Below are positions 10,569 through 24,304 of a DNA stretch of 64,000 nucleotides, one piece after another (within the stretch, counting starts at the first letter, position 1; every line of letters starts with the position of its first letter). The stretch is taken from assembly GCF_031583025.1 (NCBI RefSeq), contig NZ_CP134062.1:3038001-3102000 (forward strand), in the 5' to 3' direction. A program made the position numbers and the translations under genes. Under the pieces are notes generated by a model. The model was not told the DNA's origin. It saw only the letters and a list, made by a program, of their open reading frames with translations, and did no database searches. Origin of the DNA: Mycobacterium sp. Z3061. GTDB taxonomy: Bacteria > Actinomycetota > Actinomycetes > Mycobacteriales > Mycobacteriaceae.

Positions 10569-11597
10569 ATGAGGCAACTAATGCATGCGGATGCCGGCCG
10601 CTACGAGTGGCGGGACGCCGCGGACCTGGAAATTTCGGCACCCGGACAGGCCCTGGTCCGGCCGCTGGCGGTCGCGTGCTGCGACCTGGATGTCGCCGTC
10701 TGCGCCGGCCGACTGCCGTTGCCGCCGGGGTACGCCGTCGGCCACGAAGGGCTGGCGGAGGTTGTCGCGGTCGGCGACGACGTCGCCGGTGTCGCGGTAG
10801 GGGACCGGGTGGTGGTGCCGTTCCAGATCAACTGCGGGACCTGTCGTGAATGTCGCCGCGGTGTCACCGGATCCTGTAGCTCGCTGCCGTTGCTGGCGAT
10901 GTACGGGATGGGCCCGATCGCCGGTCTCGACGGCGGCGGATTCATGTCGGACCTGGTGTTGGTGCCCTACGCCGATGCCATGCTGATCCCGGTTCCGGAT
11001 GGAGTCGATCCCGTGGCGGTCGCGTCGCTGTCGGACAACATTCCCGACGGCTGGCGCACGGTTGCGCCGTTCGCGGACGAGTTGGGTGCCGTCGATGCCG
11101 TGGATCGCCGGGTGCTGGTGGTCGGTCGGGCATCGATCGGGCTGTATGCGGCCGCGTTCGGGGCCGCCCTGGGAGCCCACGTCGACTACGTCGACACCGA
11201 TCCGCACCGGTTGGCTGCGGCCGAGAAATTGGGTGCGTCTGTGCACGACCGGGGGAAGCCCGCCAGGGAGTGGGAGCCCTACCCCGTCACGGTGAACACG
11301 TCGGCCGACCCCGCATTGCTGGCGGCCACGCTGCGCGCGACCTGGCCCGACGGCGTGTGTACGGACACCGGGATCTACTACCAGCCTTCCGTGGAGTTGG
11401 CGCTGCTTCCGCTCTACACCCGCGGCGTGCGGTTCGTCACCGGCCGGGTCAACGCCCGTGCCGCCATTCCGCAGGTCCTGGCGATGCTGGCCGACGGCTG
11501 CGACCTGTCACCGGCGGTCGACCGCGTGGTGCCGTGGGAGGAGGCGCCTACTCGGTGGCCCGAGATGACGGGCAAGACGGTGTTTGTCCGGAGCTGA
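10569..11597 (+). CDS. Zinc-dependent alcohol dehydrogenase (MDR family)
   Basis: A 342-residue medium-chain dehydrogenase. Catalytic zinc ligands are likely Cys38 (or Cys37), His59 and Glu60 in the [13 protein letters not shown] motif. Structural zinc ligands are Cys89, Cys92, Cys95 and Cys103. The nucleotide-binding segment [21 protein letters not shown] has lost the usual GxGxxG spacing, so cofactor choice is unclear. It is divergent from a TetR gene and probably controlled by it. Substrate unknown. The gene appears to be an insertion relative to M. tuberculosis. Confidence 0.85.
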   Translation: MRQLMHADAGRYEWRDAADLEISAPGQALVRPLAVACCDLDVAVCAGRLPLPPGYAVGHEGLAEVVAVGDDVAGVAVGDRVVVPFQINCGTCRECRRGVTGSCSSLPLLAMYGMGPIAGLDGGGFMSDLVLVPYADAMLIPVPDGVDPVAVASLSDNIPDGWRTVAPFADELGAVDAVDRRVLVVGRASIGLYAAAFGAALGAHVDYVDTDPHRLAAAEKLGASVHDRGKPAREWEPYPVTVNTSADPALLAATLRATWPDGVCTDTGIYYQPSVELALLPLYTRGVRFVTGRVNARAAIPQVLAMLADGCDLSPAVDRVVPWEEAPTRWPEMTGKTVFVRS

Positions 11598-11601
11598 TCG
11601 C

Positions 11602-11652
11602 GTGTGCGGCTACCGCGGCGAACCGGCCCGGTTTGCCTCGGTGGACGCACAC
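11602..11652. terminator. Long imperfect stem-loop between convergent genes
   Basis: A 51-base segment folds on itself: GTGTGCGGCTACCGCGGCGA at the left pairs with a right arm ending GGACGCACAC, with the centre near GGCCCGG. About 20 of 25 positions pair. It lies between the convergent ADH and nitroreductase genes and could act as a bidirectional transcription stop. There is no T-run, as is common in mycobacteria. The remainder of the gap (11653-11686) repeats a GCGCACACTCGG fragment of the same character. Confidence 0.5.
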
Positions 11653-11686
11653 CGAAAGCGATGAGCGCACACTCGGCGACCGCCTG

Positions 11687-12109
11687 TCAGGCGATATCGC
11701 CGACGAAGACCGCCATCCGCCGCAACTGGGCCTTTGCCATCTTGGGCAGGCCTTCGGCCTCCGGTCCGTCGGTACCGGCCGGCAGGATCCGCGCGTTCGT
11801 GATGTGCACGGTCTGGCGGGCGTAGTGCACGTCGGCGTCGCCGGCGGCCAGCACGTTCTTCACCCAGTCGGTCTTGCCGTGGCCCAGGGCGATCGCCAGC
11901 ACGTTGCCCTTGCGGTAGGTGGTCACGATCGTCTTGTAGACCTTGCCCGACTTGCGGCCGCGGTGCTCGATGGTCGCGGTGCCGGGCAGGAACCGCGCGA
12001 TCGGTTTGAGGAGCGGGTTGAGGTACTTGACCTGGATGTTCTCGAACCACACCGGGAAGATCATCGGGACGCCGGGGGCATTGTTGGGGTGTTGATCCCT
12101 AGCAGACAT
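11687..12109 (-). CDS. Deazaflavin (F420)-dependent nitroreductase family protein (Rv1598c-like)
   Basis: A 140-residue protein of the DDN/FDR split beta-barrel family. The segment from [11 protein letters not shown] through [16 protein letters not shown] is the family core that binds F420. ATG at 12109 has AGGAG seven bases upstream, so the longer frame to 12181 is not used. It corresponds in position and family to Rv1598c, next to hisD. Probably a quinone- or nitro-compound reductase; the substrate cannot be assigned. It is divergent from the his operon across 72 bases. Confidence 0.82.
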   Translation of the reverse strand: MSARDQHPNNAPGVPMIFPVWFENIQVKYLNPLLKPIARFLPGTATIEHRGRKSGKVYKTIVTTYRKGNVLAIALGHGKTDWVKNVLAAGDADVHYARQTVHITNARILPAGTDGPEAEGLPKMAKAQLRRMAVFVGDIA

Positions 12110-12141
12110 GGCTGGCTCCTTTTTACCCGCGCACTGTACCG

Positions 12142-12154
12142 GTCGAATATCGAC
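12142..12154. promoter_or_regulatory. GTCGA-ATA-TCGAC dyad between the nitroreductase gene and hisD
   Basis: Perfect 5-base arms around a 3-base spacer in the 72-base divergent region, 27 bases before the hisD GTG. It overlaps the only AT-rich hexamers there (GAATAT), so it would sit on a promoter. The binding protein is unknown. Confidence 0.35.
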
Positions 12155-12181
12155 TTGAGCTGCTCTGGGACAATGGTCCAC

Positions 12182-15274
<3,093 letters not shown>

Positions 15275-15278
<4 letters not shown>

Positions 15279-15907
15279 CTTCGCTTATCCGGCCAAAGTC
15301 CGTGGTGGTGTTGGACTACGGCTCCGGCAACCTGCGCTCCGCGCAACGTGCGCTGGAGCGGGTGGGTGCTGACGTCGACGTCACCGCGGACGCCGAAAAG
15401 GCACTGGCCGCAGACGGACTGGTGGTGCCCGGCGTCGGCGCCTTCGAGGCGTGCATGACCGGCCTGCGCAAGATCGGCGGCGAGCGGATCATCGCGGAAC
15501 GGGTCGCCGCCGGGCACCCGGTGCTCGGCGTCTGCGTGGGCATGCAGATCCTGTTCGCCCGCGGCGTCGAATTCGGGGTGGAGACAACGGGGTGCGGCCA
15601 ATGGCCCGGCGCGGTGACCAGGCTGGATGCGCCGGTGATCCCGCACATGGGGTGGAACGTGGTCAACGCCGCGCCGGACAGTGTGCTCTTCCGGGGCATG
15701 AGCGCCGACACCCGGTTCTATTTCGTACACTCCTACGCCGCGCAGCGGTGGGAAGGTTCACCCGAAGCGATGTTGACGTGGGCGACACATCAGGTGCCGT
15801 TTCTGGCGGCGGTGGAGGACGGTCCGCTGTCCGCCACCCAGTTCCACCCGGAGAAGAGCGGCGACGCCGGGGCCGCGATCCTGCACAACTGGGTCGAGGG
15901 GCTCTAG
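15275..15907 (+). CDS. hisH: Imidazole glycerol phosphate synthase, glutaminase subunit HisH
   Basis: A 210-residue class I glutamine amidotransferase. The nucleophile is Cys87 in GVCVGMQ, and the His/Glu pair lies in QFHPEKS near the C-terminus. [10 protein letters not shown] is the family oxyanion region. It makes ammonia from glutamine and passes it to HisF, whose gene lies three genes downstream. GTG start at 15275 overlaps the hisB stop by four bases. hisA begins two bases after its stop. Confidence 0.96.
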
Positions 15908-15909
15908 CC

Positions 15910-16644
15910 ATGTCGCTGATTCTGTTGCCGGCCGTCGACGTCGTCGAGGGCCGCGCCGTGCGCCTGGTCCAGGGCAAGGCCGGCAGTGAAACCGAGTACG
16001 GCTCAGCGCTGGACGCCGCGCTGGGTTGGCAGCGCGACGGCACCGACTGGATCCACCTGGTCGACCTCGACGCCGCCTTCGGCCGCGGTTCCAACCGAGA
16101 ACTGCTGGCGGAAGTGGTGGGCAAACTCGATGTGCAGGTGGAACTTTCCGGCGGCATCCGCGACGACGACTCGCTGGCCGCCGCGCTGGCCACCGGGTGC
16201 GCCCGGGTCAACGTGGGCACCGCCGCGCTGGAGAACCCGCAGTGGTGTGCCCGGGCGATCGCCGAGCACGGCGACAAGGTGGCCGTGGGGCTGGACGTCC
16301 AAATCCTGGATGGTGCACACAGATTGCGCGGCCGCGGGTGGGAGACCGACGGCGGCGACCTGTGGGAGGTGCTGGACCGGTTGAACGCCGAGGGATGTTC
16401 GCGCTACGTCGTCACCGACGTCACCAAGGACGGCACCCTGGGCGGGCCAAACCTTGACCTGCTGACCCGCGTCGCCGAGCGCACCGACGCGCCGGTGATC
16501 GCCTCCGGCGGCGTGTCCAGCCTGGACGATCTGCGCGCCATCGCGACGCTGACCGACCGCGGGATCGAGGGAGCCATCGTGGGCAAGGCGCTCTATGCCG
16601 GCCGGTTCACGTTGCCGCAGGCGCTGGACGCGGTGCGGGAGTAG
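15910..16644 (+). CDS. priA: Phosphoribosyl isomerase A (HisA/PriA, dual His and Trp role)
   Basis: A 244-residue TIM barrel that isomerises ProFAR in histidine synthesis. Catalytic Asp residues lie in [10 protein letters not shown] (about residue 10) and [15 protein letters not shown] (about 170s). In actinobacteria the enzyme also isomerises phosphoribosyl anthranilate, replacing TrpF. That fits here, since the trp cluster in this window has trpE, C, B and A but no trpF. ATG at 15910, two bases after hisH. Confidence 0.94.
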   Translation: MSLILLPAVDVVEGRAVRLVQGKAGSETEYGSALDAALGWQRDGTDWIHLVDLDAAFGRGSNRELLAEVVGKLDVQVELSGGIRDDDSLAAALATGCARVNVGTAALENPQWCARAIAEHGDKVAVGLDVQILDGAHRLRGRGWETDGGDLWEVLDRLNAEGCSRYVVTDVTKDGTLGGPNLDLLTRVAERTDAPVIASGGVSSLDDLRAIATLTDRGIEGAIVGKALYAGRFTLPQALDAVRE

Positions 16645-16649
16645 GCGCC

Positions 16650-17450
16650 ATGGATTTGGACGCATTGGTTCAACAGGCATCGGGGATCCTCGACGATGCG
16701 GTCGAACCGTTCCTGGCCGGCCACCGCGCCGACTCGGCGGTCCGCAAGAAGGGCAACGACTTCGCTACCGAAGTCGACCTGGCCATCGAACGTCAGGTCG
16801 TCGATGCCCTGGTCGCCGAAACCGGAATCGAGGTCCACGGCGAAGAATTCGGTGGCGCCGACGTCGGCTCGCCGTGGGTGTGGGTGCTGGACCCGGTCGA
16901 CGGCACGTTCAACTACGCCGCCGGGTCGCCGATGGCGGGCATCCTGCTGGGACTGCTGCGCGACGGCGAACCGGTGGCCGGGCTGACCTGGCTGCCCTTC
17001 ACCGGCCAGCGTTACACCGCGGTGGCGGGTGGTCCGTTGATGAAAAACGGGGAACCGCAGCCGAAGTTGGCAACCGCCGAGCTGGCCGACGCGCTGGTCG
17101 GCGCCGGCTCGTTCAGCGCCGACTCCCGGGGCCGTTTCCCGGGCCGCTACCGGGTCGCGGTGCTGGAAAACCTCAGCCGGCTGTCGTCGCGATTGCGCAT
17201 GCACGGTTCCACCGGCCTCGACCTTGCCTATGTTGCTGACGGAATCCTGGGCGGTGCAATCAGTTTCGGTAGCCATGTGTGGGACCACGCCGCCGGAGTA
17301 GTATTGGTGCGTGCCGCCGGCGGCGTCGTCACCGACCTTGCCGGCGAGCAGTGGAGCCCGGCCTCCCGGTCCGCGCTGGCCGCCGCGCCCGGCGTCCACG
17401 GCGAGATTCTCGAGATCCTCCGCAGCACCGGGCAACCGGAGGATTACTGA
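16650..17450 (+). CDS. impA: Inositol-monophosphatase-family phosphatase ImpA
   Basis: A 266-residue member of the magnesium-dependent sugar-phosphatase family. Metal motifs are GEEFGG (Glu near 65), [10 protein letters not shown] (near 85-94) and the C-terminal VWDHAAG. Position inside the his operon between hisA and hisF matches Rv1604. A role as inositol monophosphatase is the usual annotation, but the his-operon location also allows histidinol-phosphatase activity; sequence cannot decide. ATG at 16650, five bases after hisA. Confidence 0.88.
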   Translation: MDLDALVQQASGILDDAVEPFLAGHRADSAVRKKGNDFATEVDLAIERQVVDALVAETGIEVHGEEFGGADVGSPWVWVLDPVDGTFNYAAGSPMAGILLGLLRDGEPVAGLTWLPFTGQRYTAVAGGPLMKNGEPQPKLATAELADALVGAGSFSADSRGRFPGRYRVAVLENLSRLSSRLRMHGSTGLDLAYVADGILGGAISFGSHVWDHAAGVVLVRAAGGVVTDLAGEQWSPASRSALAAAPGVHGEILEILRSTGQPEDY

Positions 17451-17451
17451 A

Positions 17452-18258
17452 ATGCAGCAGCATCACAGCGGTGACGGACTCGCGGTACGGGTGATTCCGT
17501 GCCTGGACGTCGACGACGGCCGCGTCGTCAAGGGCGTCAACTTCGAAAACCTCAGGGATGCCGGTGATCCCGTCGAACTGGCGGCGGCGTACGACGCCGA
17601 GGGCGCTGACGAGCTCACGTTTCTCGACGTGACGGCGTCCTCCTCCGGGCGGGCCACCATGCTTGATGTGGTGCGTCGCACCGCCGAGCAGGTGTTCATC
17701 CCGCTCACCGTGGGCGGCGGGGTGCGCACCGTGGCCGACGTCGACACCTTGTTGCGCGCCGGGGCGGACAAGGTGTCGGTCAACACAGCAGCCATCGCCC
17801 GCCCCGACCTGCTGGCAGAAATGGCAAGGCAATTCGGGTCACAGTGCATCGTGTTGTCGGTCGACGCGCGGACCGTGCCCGAGGGCTCGCCGCCGACCCC
17901 GTCGGGCTGGGAAGTCACCACCCATGGCGGGCGGCAGGGCACCGGCATCGACGCCGTCGAGTGGGCCGCCCGCGGTGCGGAGTTGGGCGTGGGCGAGATC
18001 TTGTTGAACTCGATGGATGCCGACGGCACCAAGGCGGGGTTCGACCTGGCCATGCTGCGCGCCGTGCGTGCGGCGGTGACGGTGCCGGTGATCGCCAGTG
18101 GCGGTGCCGGAGCGGTGGAGCACTTCGCACCCGCGGTGGACGCCGGAGCCGATGCGGTGCTGGCGGCCAGCGTGTTTCACTTCCGGGAGCTGACGATCGG
18201 GCAGGTCAAGGCCGCCATGGCCGCCCGGGACATCACCGTGCGGATCGCCACGGCATGA
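17452..18258 (+). CDS. hisF: Imidazole glycerol phosphate synthase, cyclase subunit HisF
   Basis: A 268-residue TIM barrel partner of HisH. It closes the imidazole ring and releases AICAR. Catalytic Asp residues lie in [16 protein letters not shown] (about 20) and [16 protein letters not shown] (about 140s). The start is ATG 17452, one base after the impA stop. The N-terminus [13 protein letters not shown] differs from other mycobacteria, as is usual for this variable start. It overlaps hisI by four bases. Confidence 0.96.
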   Translation: MQQHHSGDGLAVRVIPCLDVDDGRVVKGVNFENLRDAGDPVELAAAYDAEGADELTFLDVTASSSGRATMLDVVRRTAEQVFIPLTVGGGVRTVADVDTLLRAGADKVSVNTAAIARPDLLAEMARQFGSQCIVLSVDARTVPEGSPPTPSGWEVTTHGGRQGTGIDAVEWAARGAELGVGEILLNSMDADGTKAGFDLAMLRAVRAAVTVPVIASGGAGAVEHFAPAVDAGADAVLAASVFHFRELTIGQVKAAMAARDITVRIATA

Positions 18259-18602
18259 CCCTCGATCCCGCCATCGCCGCCCGGTTGAAGCGCAACGCCG
18301 ACGGGTTGTTCACCGCGGTGGTGCAGGAGCGCGGCAGTAGTGATGTGCTGATGGTCGCGTGGATGGACGACGACGCGCTGGCCCGCACCCTGGAAACCCG
18401 TGAGGCCACCTACTTTTCCCGATCCCGGAACGAGCAATGGGTCAAAGGAGCGACCTCGGGGCACACGCAGTACGTGCACTCGGTGCGGCTGGACTGTGAC
18501 GGCGACACTGTGCTGCTGACCGTCGATCAGGTCGGGGGAGCCTGCCACACGGGCGACCACAGCTGCTTCGATGCCGCGGAGCTGCTGGAGCCCGAGGACT
18601 AG
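18255..18602 (+). CDS. hisI: Phosphoribosyl-AMP cyclohydrolase HisI
   Basis: A 115-residue zinc enzyme that opens the adenine ring of phosphoribosyl-AMP. Conserved residues include [15 protein letters not shown], the [18 protein letters not shown] segment, LDCDGDT and the zinc ligands in [12 protein letters not shown]. It lacks the HisE pyrophosphohydrolase domain, which is a separate gene in mycobacteria. ATG at 18255 overlaps hisF. Its TAG stop overlaps the stop of the convergent kinase gene: both are read from the palindrome CTAG at 18599-18602. Confidence 0.95.
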   Translation: MTLDPAIAARLKRNADGLFTAVVQERGSSDVLMVAWMDDDALARTLETREATYFSRSRNEQWVKGATSGHTQYVHSVRLDCDGDTVLLTVDQVGGACHTGDHSCFDAAELLEPED

Positions 18603-20101
18603 CGGATCGGGACGTCGAGCCCGATCGCCGCCGCCAGAGCGGCCTTGGTCCATTCGCGACGCTCCACGTCCGGTTTGATGCGATCCCGCCGGATCAGCTC
18701 GATGTCGATGGGCCTACCCACGGTGACCGCCGCCGGTACGTGGAATACGAAGGACGGTCGGTCGGTGGTGATCCCCAGCAGGACGTCGGCGTCGGTGAAA
18801 CCATTGCTGCGGATCACGTTTTCGGTCCATTTGGCAGGTTTGACACCGCCGAAATCGTTGACGTAGACCACCCACAGCCGAGTCCCTTGCCCGGCGTAGA
18901 GCTTGTTGACGGCCCGCTCGATCAGGACGCGTTCGCCGGGTCCCAGCACGTGGGCCTGATCGGTGATCTGAGTGGTCAGTTTGAGCGCTGGAAGGCCCGC
19001 GCTGCCGTTCGTCGGCGCAATGCCGGGCGGCGAGGACGAGGGACCCGCAGACTGTTGCCCACCCGAGTGGCCGCGCATCACTACCACCGCGAGGACCGCG
19101 GCCACCGCGATCAGCACAACGGCCGCCACCGTGGCTATCAGCGCCCCACGACGACGGCCGCTGGGGGCGGGTGTGGCTGCGGCGATCACCTCGGTCGGCC
19201 GTTCCACGGCGATCGTCGGGCCCGAGGCGTCGGCCGTGCCCGCCGGAGCGGCCAGTGCGGCGGCAAAATCCGAGCAGGACGCGAATCGCGCCGACCGGTC
19301 CTTCGCGAGTGCCCGGGCGATGACGCCATCCAGGTAGGCGAGCTCCGGGCGCCGCTCGCTCAGCAGCGGCGGCGGTGCCGACAGATGTTGGCTGATCACC
19401 ACCGCGGGGTTGGAATTCTGGAACGGGGCACCGCCGGTCAGCAGCTGGTACGCGGTGCAACCCAAGGCGTACTGATCGGCTCGACCGTCGAGATCGGACG
19501 CCTGCAGCTGCTCCGGCGGGCAGTAGGCGGTGGTGCCCATCGTCATGTTGGTCGCAGTCAGGCCGCTGACGTCGCCGAGTTCACGGGCGATGCCGAAATC
19601 GGCGAGCAGGATCCGCCGCCGCGGCGCAGCCTCGCCCAGCAGGATGTTGGCCGGTTTGACGTCGCGATGCAGCAAGCCGCGGGAGTGCGCGTAGTCCAGC
19701 GCTTCCGCCACGGCCGTGACGATGTCCACGACCTCAGGCAATGGCATCCCGGACGGGTACCGGTCGCGCAGCAGCTGGGCGGCGTCGGTGCCTTCGACGT
19801 AGTCCATCGACAACCACAATTGGCCCTCGTACTCGCCACGGTCGTGGATGCCGACGATGTGTTCGTTGTACAGGCTGCCGGCCAGTTCGGCCTCACGGTT
19901 GAACCGCGCACGAAACTCCTGGTTCGTGGTGAACTCTGCGGGCAGGATCTTCAACGCGTCCCGGCGGGGCAGCCGTGGATGCTGCGCCAGGTACACCTCG
20001 CCCATCCCACCGGCACCGAGCCGTCGCACGATCGTGTAGCCGGCGAAGAGCTCGCCCTCCTGTAGGCCCCTCGTGGGGTCGCGGTCTGCGCTGGTCGGCA
20101 T
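18599..20101 (-). CDS. Receptor Ser/Thr protein kinase with extracytoplasmic TPM domain
   Basis: A 500-residue membrane kinase. The kinase domain (about 18-285) has a glycine loop [12 protein letters not shown] (29-39), Lys51, HRDVKPAN (Asp147) and DFG (168-170), with an activation segment containing [12 protein letters not shown]. One transmembrane helix spans about 319-342. A Ser/Gly/Pro-rich linker leads to an outer domain (about 375-495), which reads as a TPM (TLP18.3/Psb32/MOLO-1) fold: [20 protein letters not shown], then [11 protein letters not shown]. The kinase part is close to PknF. I know of no kinase at this place in M. tuberculosis. Its stop overlaps hisI. Confidence 0.9.
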   Translation of the reverse strand: MPTSADRDPTRGLQEGELFAGYTIVRRLGAGGMGEVYLAQHPRLPRRDALKILPAEFTTNQEFRARFNREAELAGSLYNEHIVGIHDRGEYEGQLWLSMDYVEGTDAAQLLRDRYPSGMPLPEVVDIVTAVAEALDYAHSRGLLHRDVKPANILLGEAAPRRRILLADFGIARELGDVSGLTATNMTMGTTAYCPPEQLQASDLDGRADQYALGCTAYQLLTGGAPFQNSNPAVVISQHLSAPPPLLSERRPELAYLDGVIARALAKDRSARFASCSDFAAALAAPAGTADASGPTIAVERPTEVIAAATPAPSGRRRGALIATVAAVVLIAVAAVLAVVVMRGHSGGQQSAGPSSSPPGIAPTNGSAGLPALKLTTQITDQAHVLGPGERVLIERAVNKLYAGQGTRLWVVYVNDFGGVKPAKWTENVIRSNGFTDADVLLGITTDRPSFVFHVPAAVTVGRPIDIELIRRDRIKPDVERREWTKAALAAAIGLDVPIR

Positions 20102-20414
20102 GGGAGCATGCTACTGAGGCGCAGTTAGCCGGAATTAACGCACTGGTACAATTGAGGCGCTGTCAGTTTCGCTGACCGGTGCCGACCGGTTCGGTTGCGA
20201 TCCGCTGCAGCGGTGGCCGCAGTTGATTTCTTGGCATGGCTAATCAGTTGTGCGTGAAGGTGTTTCGGCGATACAGGGTCGGGTATTTCTGGATCGACGT
20301 TGCGGCCCAAACTGATTCAGAGCGTGCATCCCGTCAGCTGAGCGCAGCGACGCGGGCCGCAATCTGTATGTGCCGCAATCGGTTTGGCGGCGGCGATGAG
20401 GAAAGGAGCGATCG
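20102..20414. other. Intergenic region between the TPM kinase and chaA
   Basis: The 313 bases between divergent genes hold no convincing gene. A 9-base direct repeat GCCGCAATC occurs at 20356-20364 and 20372-20380, a 16-base period, about 35-60 bases before chaA, and could be an operator. I see no known metal riboswitch. The GAAAGGAG at 20400-20407 is the chaA ribosome site. Confidence 0.4.
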
Positions 20415-21497
20415 ATGGTCAAACGTGTGTCGTGGAACGTGCTGGCGCCGCTGATCGCTCTGGTTGCTCTGGTGTTCAGCTGGGGGCAGGAGATCGGCCC
20501 GGTGGTGGGGGCGCTCGCGGCGGTGCTGCTCGGCGGTGCCGTGCTGGCCGCGGTCCATCACGCCGAGGTGGTGGCGCACCGGGTCGGCGAGCCGTTCGGG
20601 TCGCTGGTGCTGGCCGTCGCGGTGACCGTCATCGAGGTTGCGCTGATCGTCACGTTGATGACGTCCGGCGGCGACAAAGCGGCCACGCTTGCGCGCGACA
20701 CGGTGTTCGCGGCGGTGATGATCACCACCAACGGCATCGTCGGCTTGTCGCTGCTGCTGGGCTCCCGACGCTACGGGGTGACGCAATTCAACGCGCACGG
20801 CAGCGGCTCGGCGCTGGCCACGGTCGCCACGCTGGCGACGTTGGGCCTGGTATTGCCGACGTTCACCACCAGCCATCCCGGTCCCCAGTTTTCCCCTGGC
20901 CAACTTGCGTTCGCCGCGGTCGTCTCGCTGGGTCTGTACCTGATGTTCGTCTTCACCCAGACCGTCCGGCACCGCGACTTCTTCCTGCCGGTGGTGCAGA
21001 AGGGTGCGGTCGACGACGACAACCACGCCGACCCGCCGAGCACCAAGTCGGCGCTGCTGAGCCTGGGAGTGCTGCTCGTCGCCCTGGTGGCGGTGGTGGG
21101 GCTGGCCAAGGTGGAATCGCCGTTCATCGAGCGCATGGTGGCGGCCGCCGGTTTCCCGCACTCGTTCGTCGGCGTGGTGATCGCGCTGGTGGTGTTGCTG
21201 CCGGAGACCCTCGCGGCGGGACGCGCGGCCCGCCAGGGACGCATGCAGATCAGCCTCAACCTGGCGTACGGCTCCGCGATGGCCAGCATCGGGCTCACCA
21301 TCCCGGCCATTGCGCTGGCGTCGATCTGGGTCCGTGGACCGCTGTTGCTGGGGCTCGGACCCATCCAGTTGGTGTTGTTGGCGCTGACCATGGTGGTCAG
21401 CGTGCTCACCGTGGTGCCGGGCCGGGCGACCCGGCTGGAGGGCGAGGTGCATCTCGTCGTGCTGGCCGCGTGGTTGTTCCTGGCGATCAGCCCCTAG
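20415..21497 (+). CDS. chaA: Ca2+(Na+)/H+ antiporter ChaA (Rv1607-like)
   Basis: A 360-residue membrane protein with about eleven helices in two inverted repeats. Each repeat has the acidic exchange motif of the CaCA/ChaA family: VTVIEVALIV (near 71-80) and ALVVLLPETLAAGRAA (near 255-270). A loop of charged residues (VDDDNHADPPSTK) divides the halves. The ATG at 20415 has a good GAAAGGAG. It exchanges calcium, sodium or potassium for protons at the inner membrane; the ion preference is not visible. It is transcribed alone and ends in a tandem hairpin. Confidence 0.88.
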   Translation: MVKRVSWNVLAPLIALVALVFSWGQEIGPVVGALAAVLLGGAVLAAVHHAEVVAHRVGEPFGSLVLAVAVTVIEVALIVTLMTSGGDKAATLARDTVFAAVMITTNGIVGLSLLLGSRRYGVTQFNAHGSGSALATVATLATLGLVLPTFTTSHPGPQFSPGQLAFAAVVSLGLYLMFVFTQTVRHRDFFLPVVQKGAVDDDNHADPPSTKSALLSLGVLLVALVAVVGLAKVESPFIERMVAAAGFPHSFVGVVIALVVLLPETLAAGRAARQGRMQISLNLAYGSAMASIGLTIPAIALASIWVRGPLLLGLGPIQLVLLALTMVVSVLTVVPGRATRLEGEVHLVVLAAWLFLAISP

Positions 21498-21515
21498 CGC
21501 GTCTCGCTTCGATCC

Positions 21516-21574
21516 GCGAGCGTGAAGCGAGCTTCACGCTCGACGCCGAGCGTGCAACCAGCTTCACGCTCGGC
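21516..21574. repeat. Two tandem palindromes at the chaA/bcpB convergent junction
   Basis: Palindrome 1 has arms CGAGCGTGAAGC (21517-21528) and GCTTCACGCTCG (21531-21542). Palindrome 2 has arms GCCGAGCGTG (21545-21554) and CACGCTCGGC (21565-21574). Both pair perfectly and lie between the chaA and bcpB stops, so they could end transcription in both directions. The same core (GAGCGTG/CACGCTC) recurs near 30300 and 46240. Confidence 0.7.
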
Positions 21575-21589
21575 ACCAGGACGCGGACT

Positions 21590-22045
21590 TCACCGCCCGC
21601 GCAGCGTCTCCAGCGCCTTGTCCGCATGGGTGTCCATGCTGATCTCGCTGGAAATCACGTTGAGCACGGTGCGGTCGGTGTCGATGACGAACGTGGTGCG
21701 CTTGACCGGCATCAACTTGCCGAGCAAACCCCGCTTGACGCCGAATTGGGTTGCCACCTTGCCGTCGCTGTCCGACAGCAGCGGGTAGTCGAAGTTCTGG
21801 GTGTCGGCGAACTTCGCCTGCTTCTGAACGGGGTCGGTGCTGATGCCGACCCGGTTGGCGCCGAGCACGGCGAATTCGGAGGCCAGGTCCCGGAAGTGGC
21901 AGGCCTCCTTGGTGCAGCCCGGCGTCATGGCCGCCGGATAGAAAAACAGCACGACGGGCCCGTCGCTCAGCAGTTCACTCAGTTTGCGCGGGGTGCCCGT
22001 CTGATCGGGAAGCTCGAAGTCGGCCACGGTGTCACCAATTTTCAT
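21590..22045 (-). CDS. bcpB: Peroxiredoxin BcpB (thioredoxin-dependent, Q/BCP type)
   Basis: A 151-residue peroxiredoxin that reduces hydroperoxides with thiol donors. The peroxidatic Cys44 is in PAAMTPGCTKEAC and a second Cys49 five residues on is the typical resolving residue of the Q group. FELPDQTG, GISTDP and the KRTTFVIDTDR segment are conserved. The ATG at 22045 was chosen because upstream in-frame codons read back into the trpE promoter. Divergent from trpE over 50 bases; corresponds to Rv1608c. Confidence 0.93.
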   Translation of the reverse strand: MKIGDTVADFELPDQTGTPRKLSELLSDGPVVLFFYPAAMTPGCTKEACHFRDLASEFAVLGANRVGISTDPVQKQAKFADTQNFDYPLLSDSDGKVATQFGVKRGLLGKLMPVKRTTFVIDTDRTVLNVISSEISMDTHADKALETLRGR

Positions 22046-22095
22046 GGCCGCCACGCTACGCGGGCCGTCCCCCGGCAATCTGATTGGATGGTCCG

Positions 22096-23623
<1,528 letters not shown>

Positions 23624-23631
<8 letters not shown>

Positions 23632-24304
23632 CAGCCCACGCCGCGGGCGGCTCCTCATCGGAGGCGCCCAGTTGTTGCTGGTCATCGCGGCCGGTGCGTT
23701 GTGGGGTGCCTCGCGGTTCACCTGGGTTGTCATCCGATCGTTCGACGGGTTGGGGCAGCCCAAGGAGATCGCGCTGTCGGGTGCCACCTGGTCGAGCGCG
23801 CTGCTGCCGCTGGCGATCGTGAACCTGGCCGCTGCGGTCGCCGCGCTGGCGGTGCGCGGTTGGCAGTTGCGGGCGCTGGCGGCGCTGCTGGCGGCTGCGA
23901 GTTTCGCGATCGGCTACCTCGGCGTCAGCCTGTGGGCCGTGCCAGATGTGGCCGCACGCGGCGCTGATCTGGCGCACGTCCCGGTCGCGACGCTGGTGGG
24001 CAGCGCCCGCCAGTACGACGGGGCGGTGGTGACGGTGGCGGCAGCGGTGTGCACCCTGGTGGCCGCGACCTTGTTGATGCGCTCGGCTTCGGTCGCCGGC
24101 TCTGGCAGGTCGGACAGCACTAAGTACCTGGCTCCGGGGGCGCGTCGCTCGGCGGCGCGGGAAATCGACGGGACACCAACCGAGGATCGGTCACCGGCCG
24201 GGGACGGGCAGACGCAGCTTTCGGAACGCATGATCTGGGATGCTCTGGACGAGGGCCGTGACCCTACCGATCGACCCGCTGACCCGGACATCGAGGGGCG
24301 GTGA
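23624..24304 (+). CDS. Trp-operon-associated membrane protein (Rv1610-like)
   Basis: A 226-residue protein with four transmembrane helices (about 12-30, 57-75, 80-100 and 132-152). A hydrophilic, Ser/Asp-rich C-terminus ends with a [18 protein letters not shown] motif. It belongs to the actinobacterial Trp_oprn_chp family, always found beside trpE and trpC, with no proven function; transport or regulation of tryptophan is a guess. The GTG start overlaps trpE by eight bases. A small stem-loop follows directly after its stop. Confidence 0.88.

Noticed and set aside
20102..20414. Metal-sensing riboswitch before chaA
   Set aside because: No conserved paired core of the ykoK or yybP types could be drawn.
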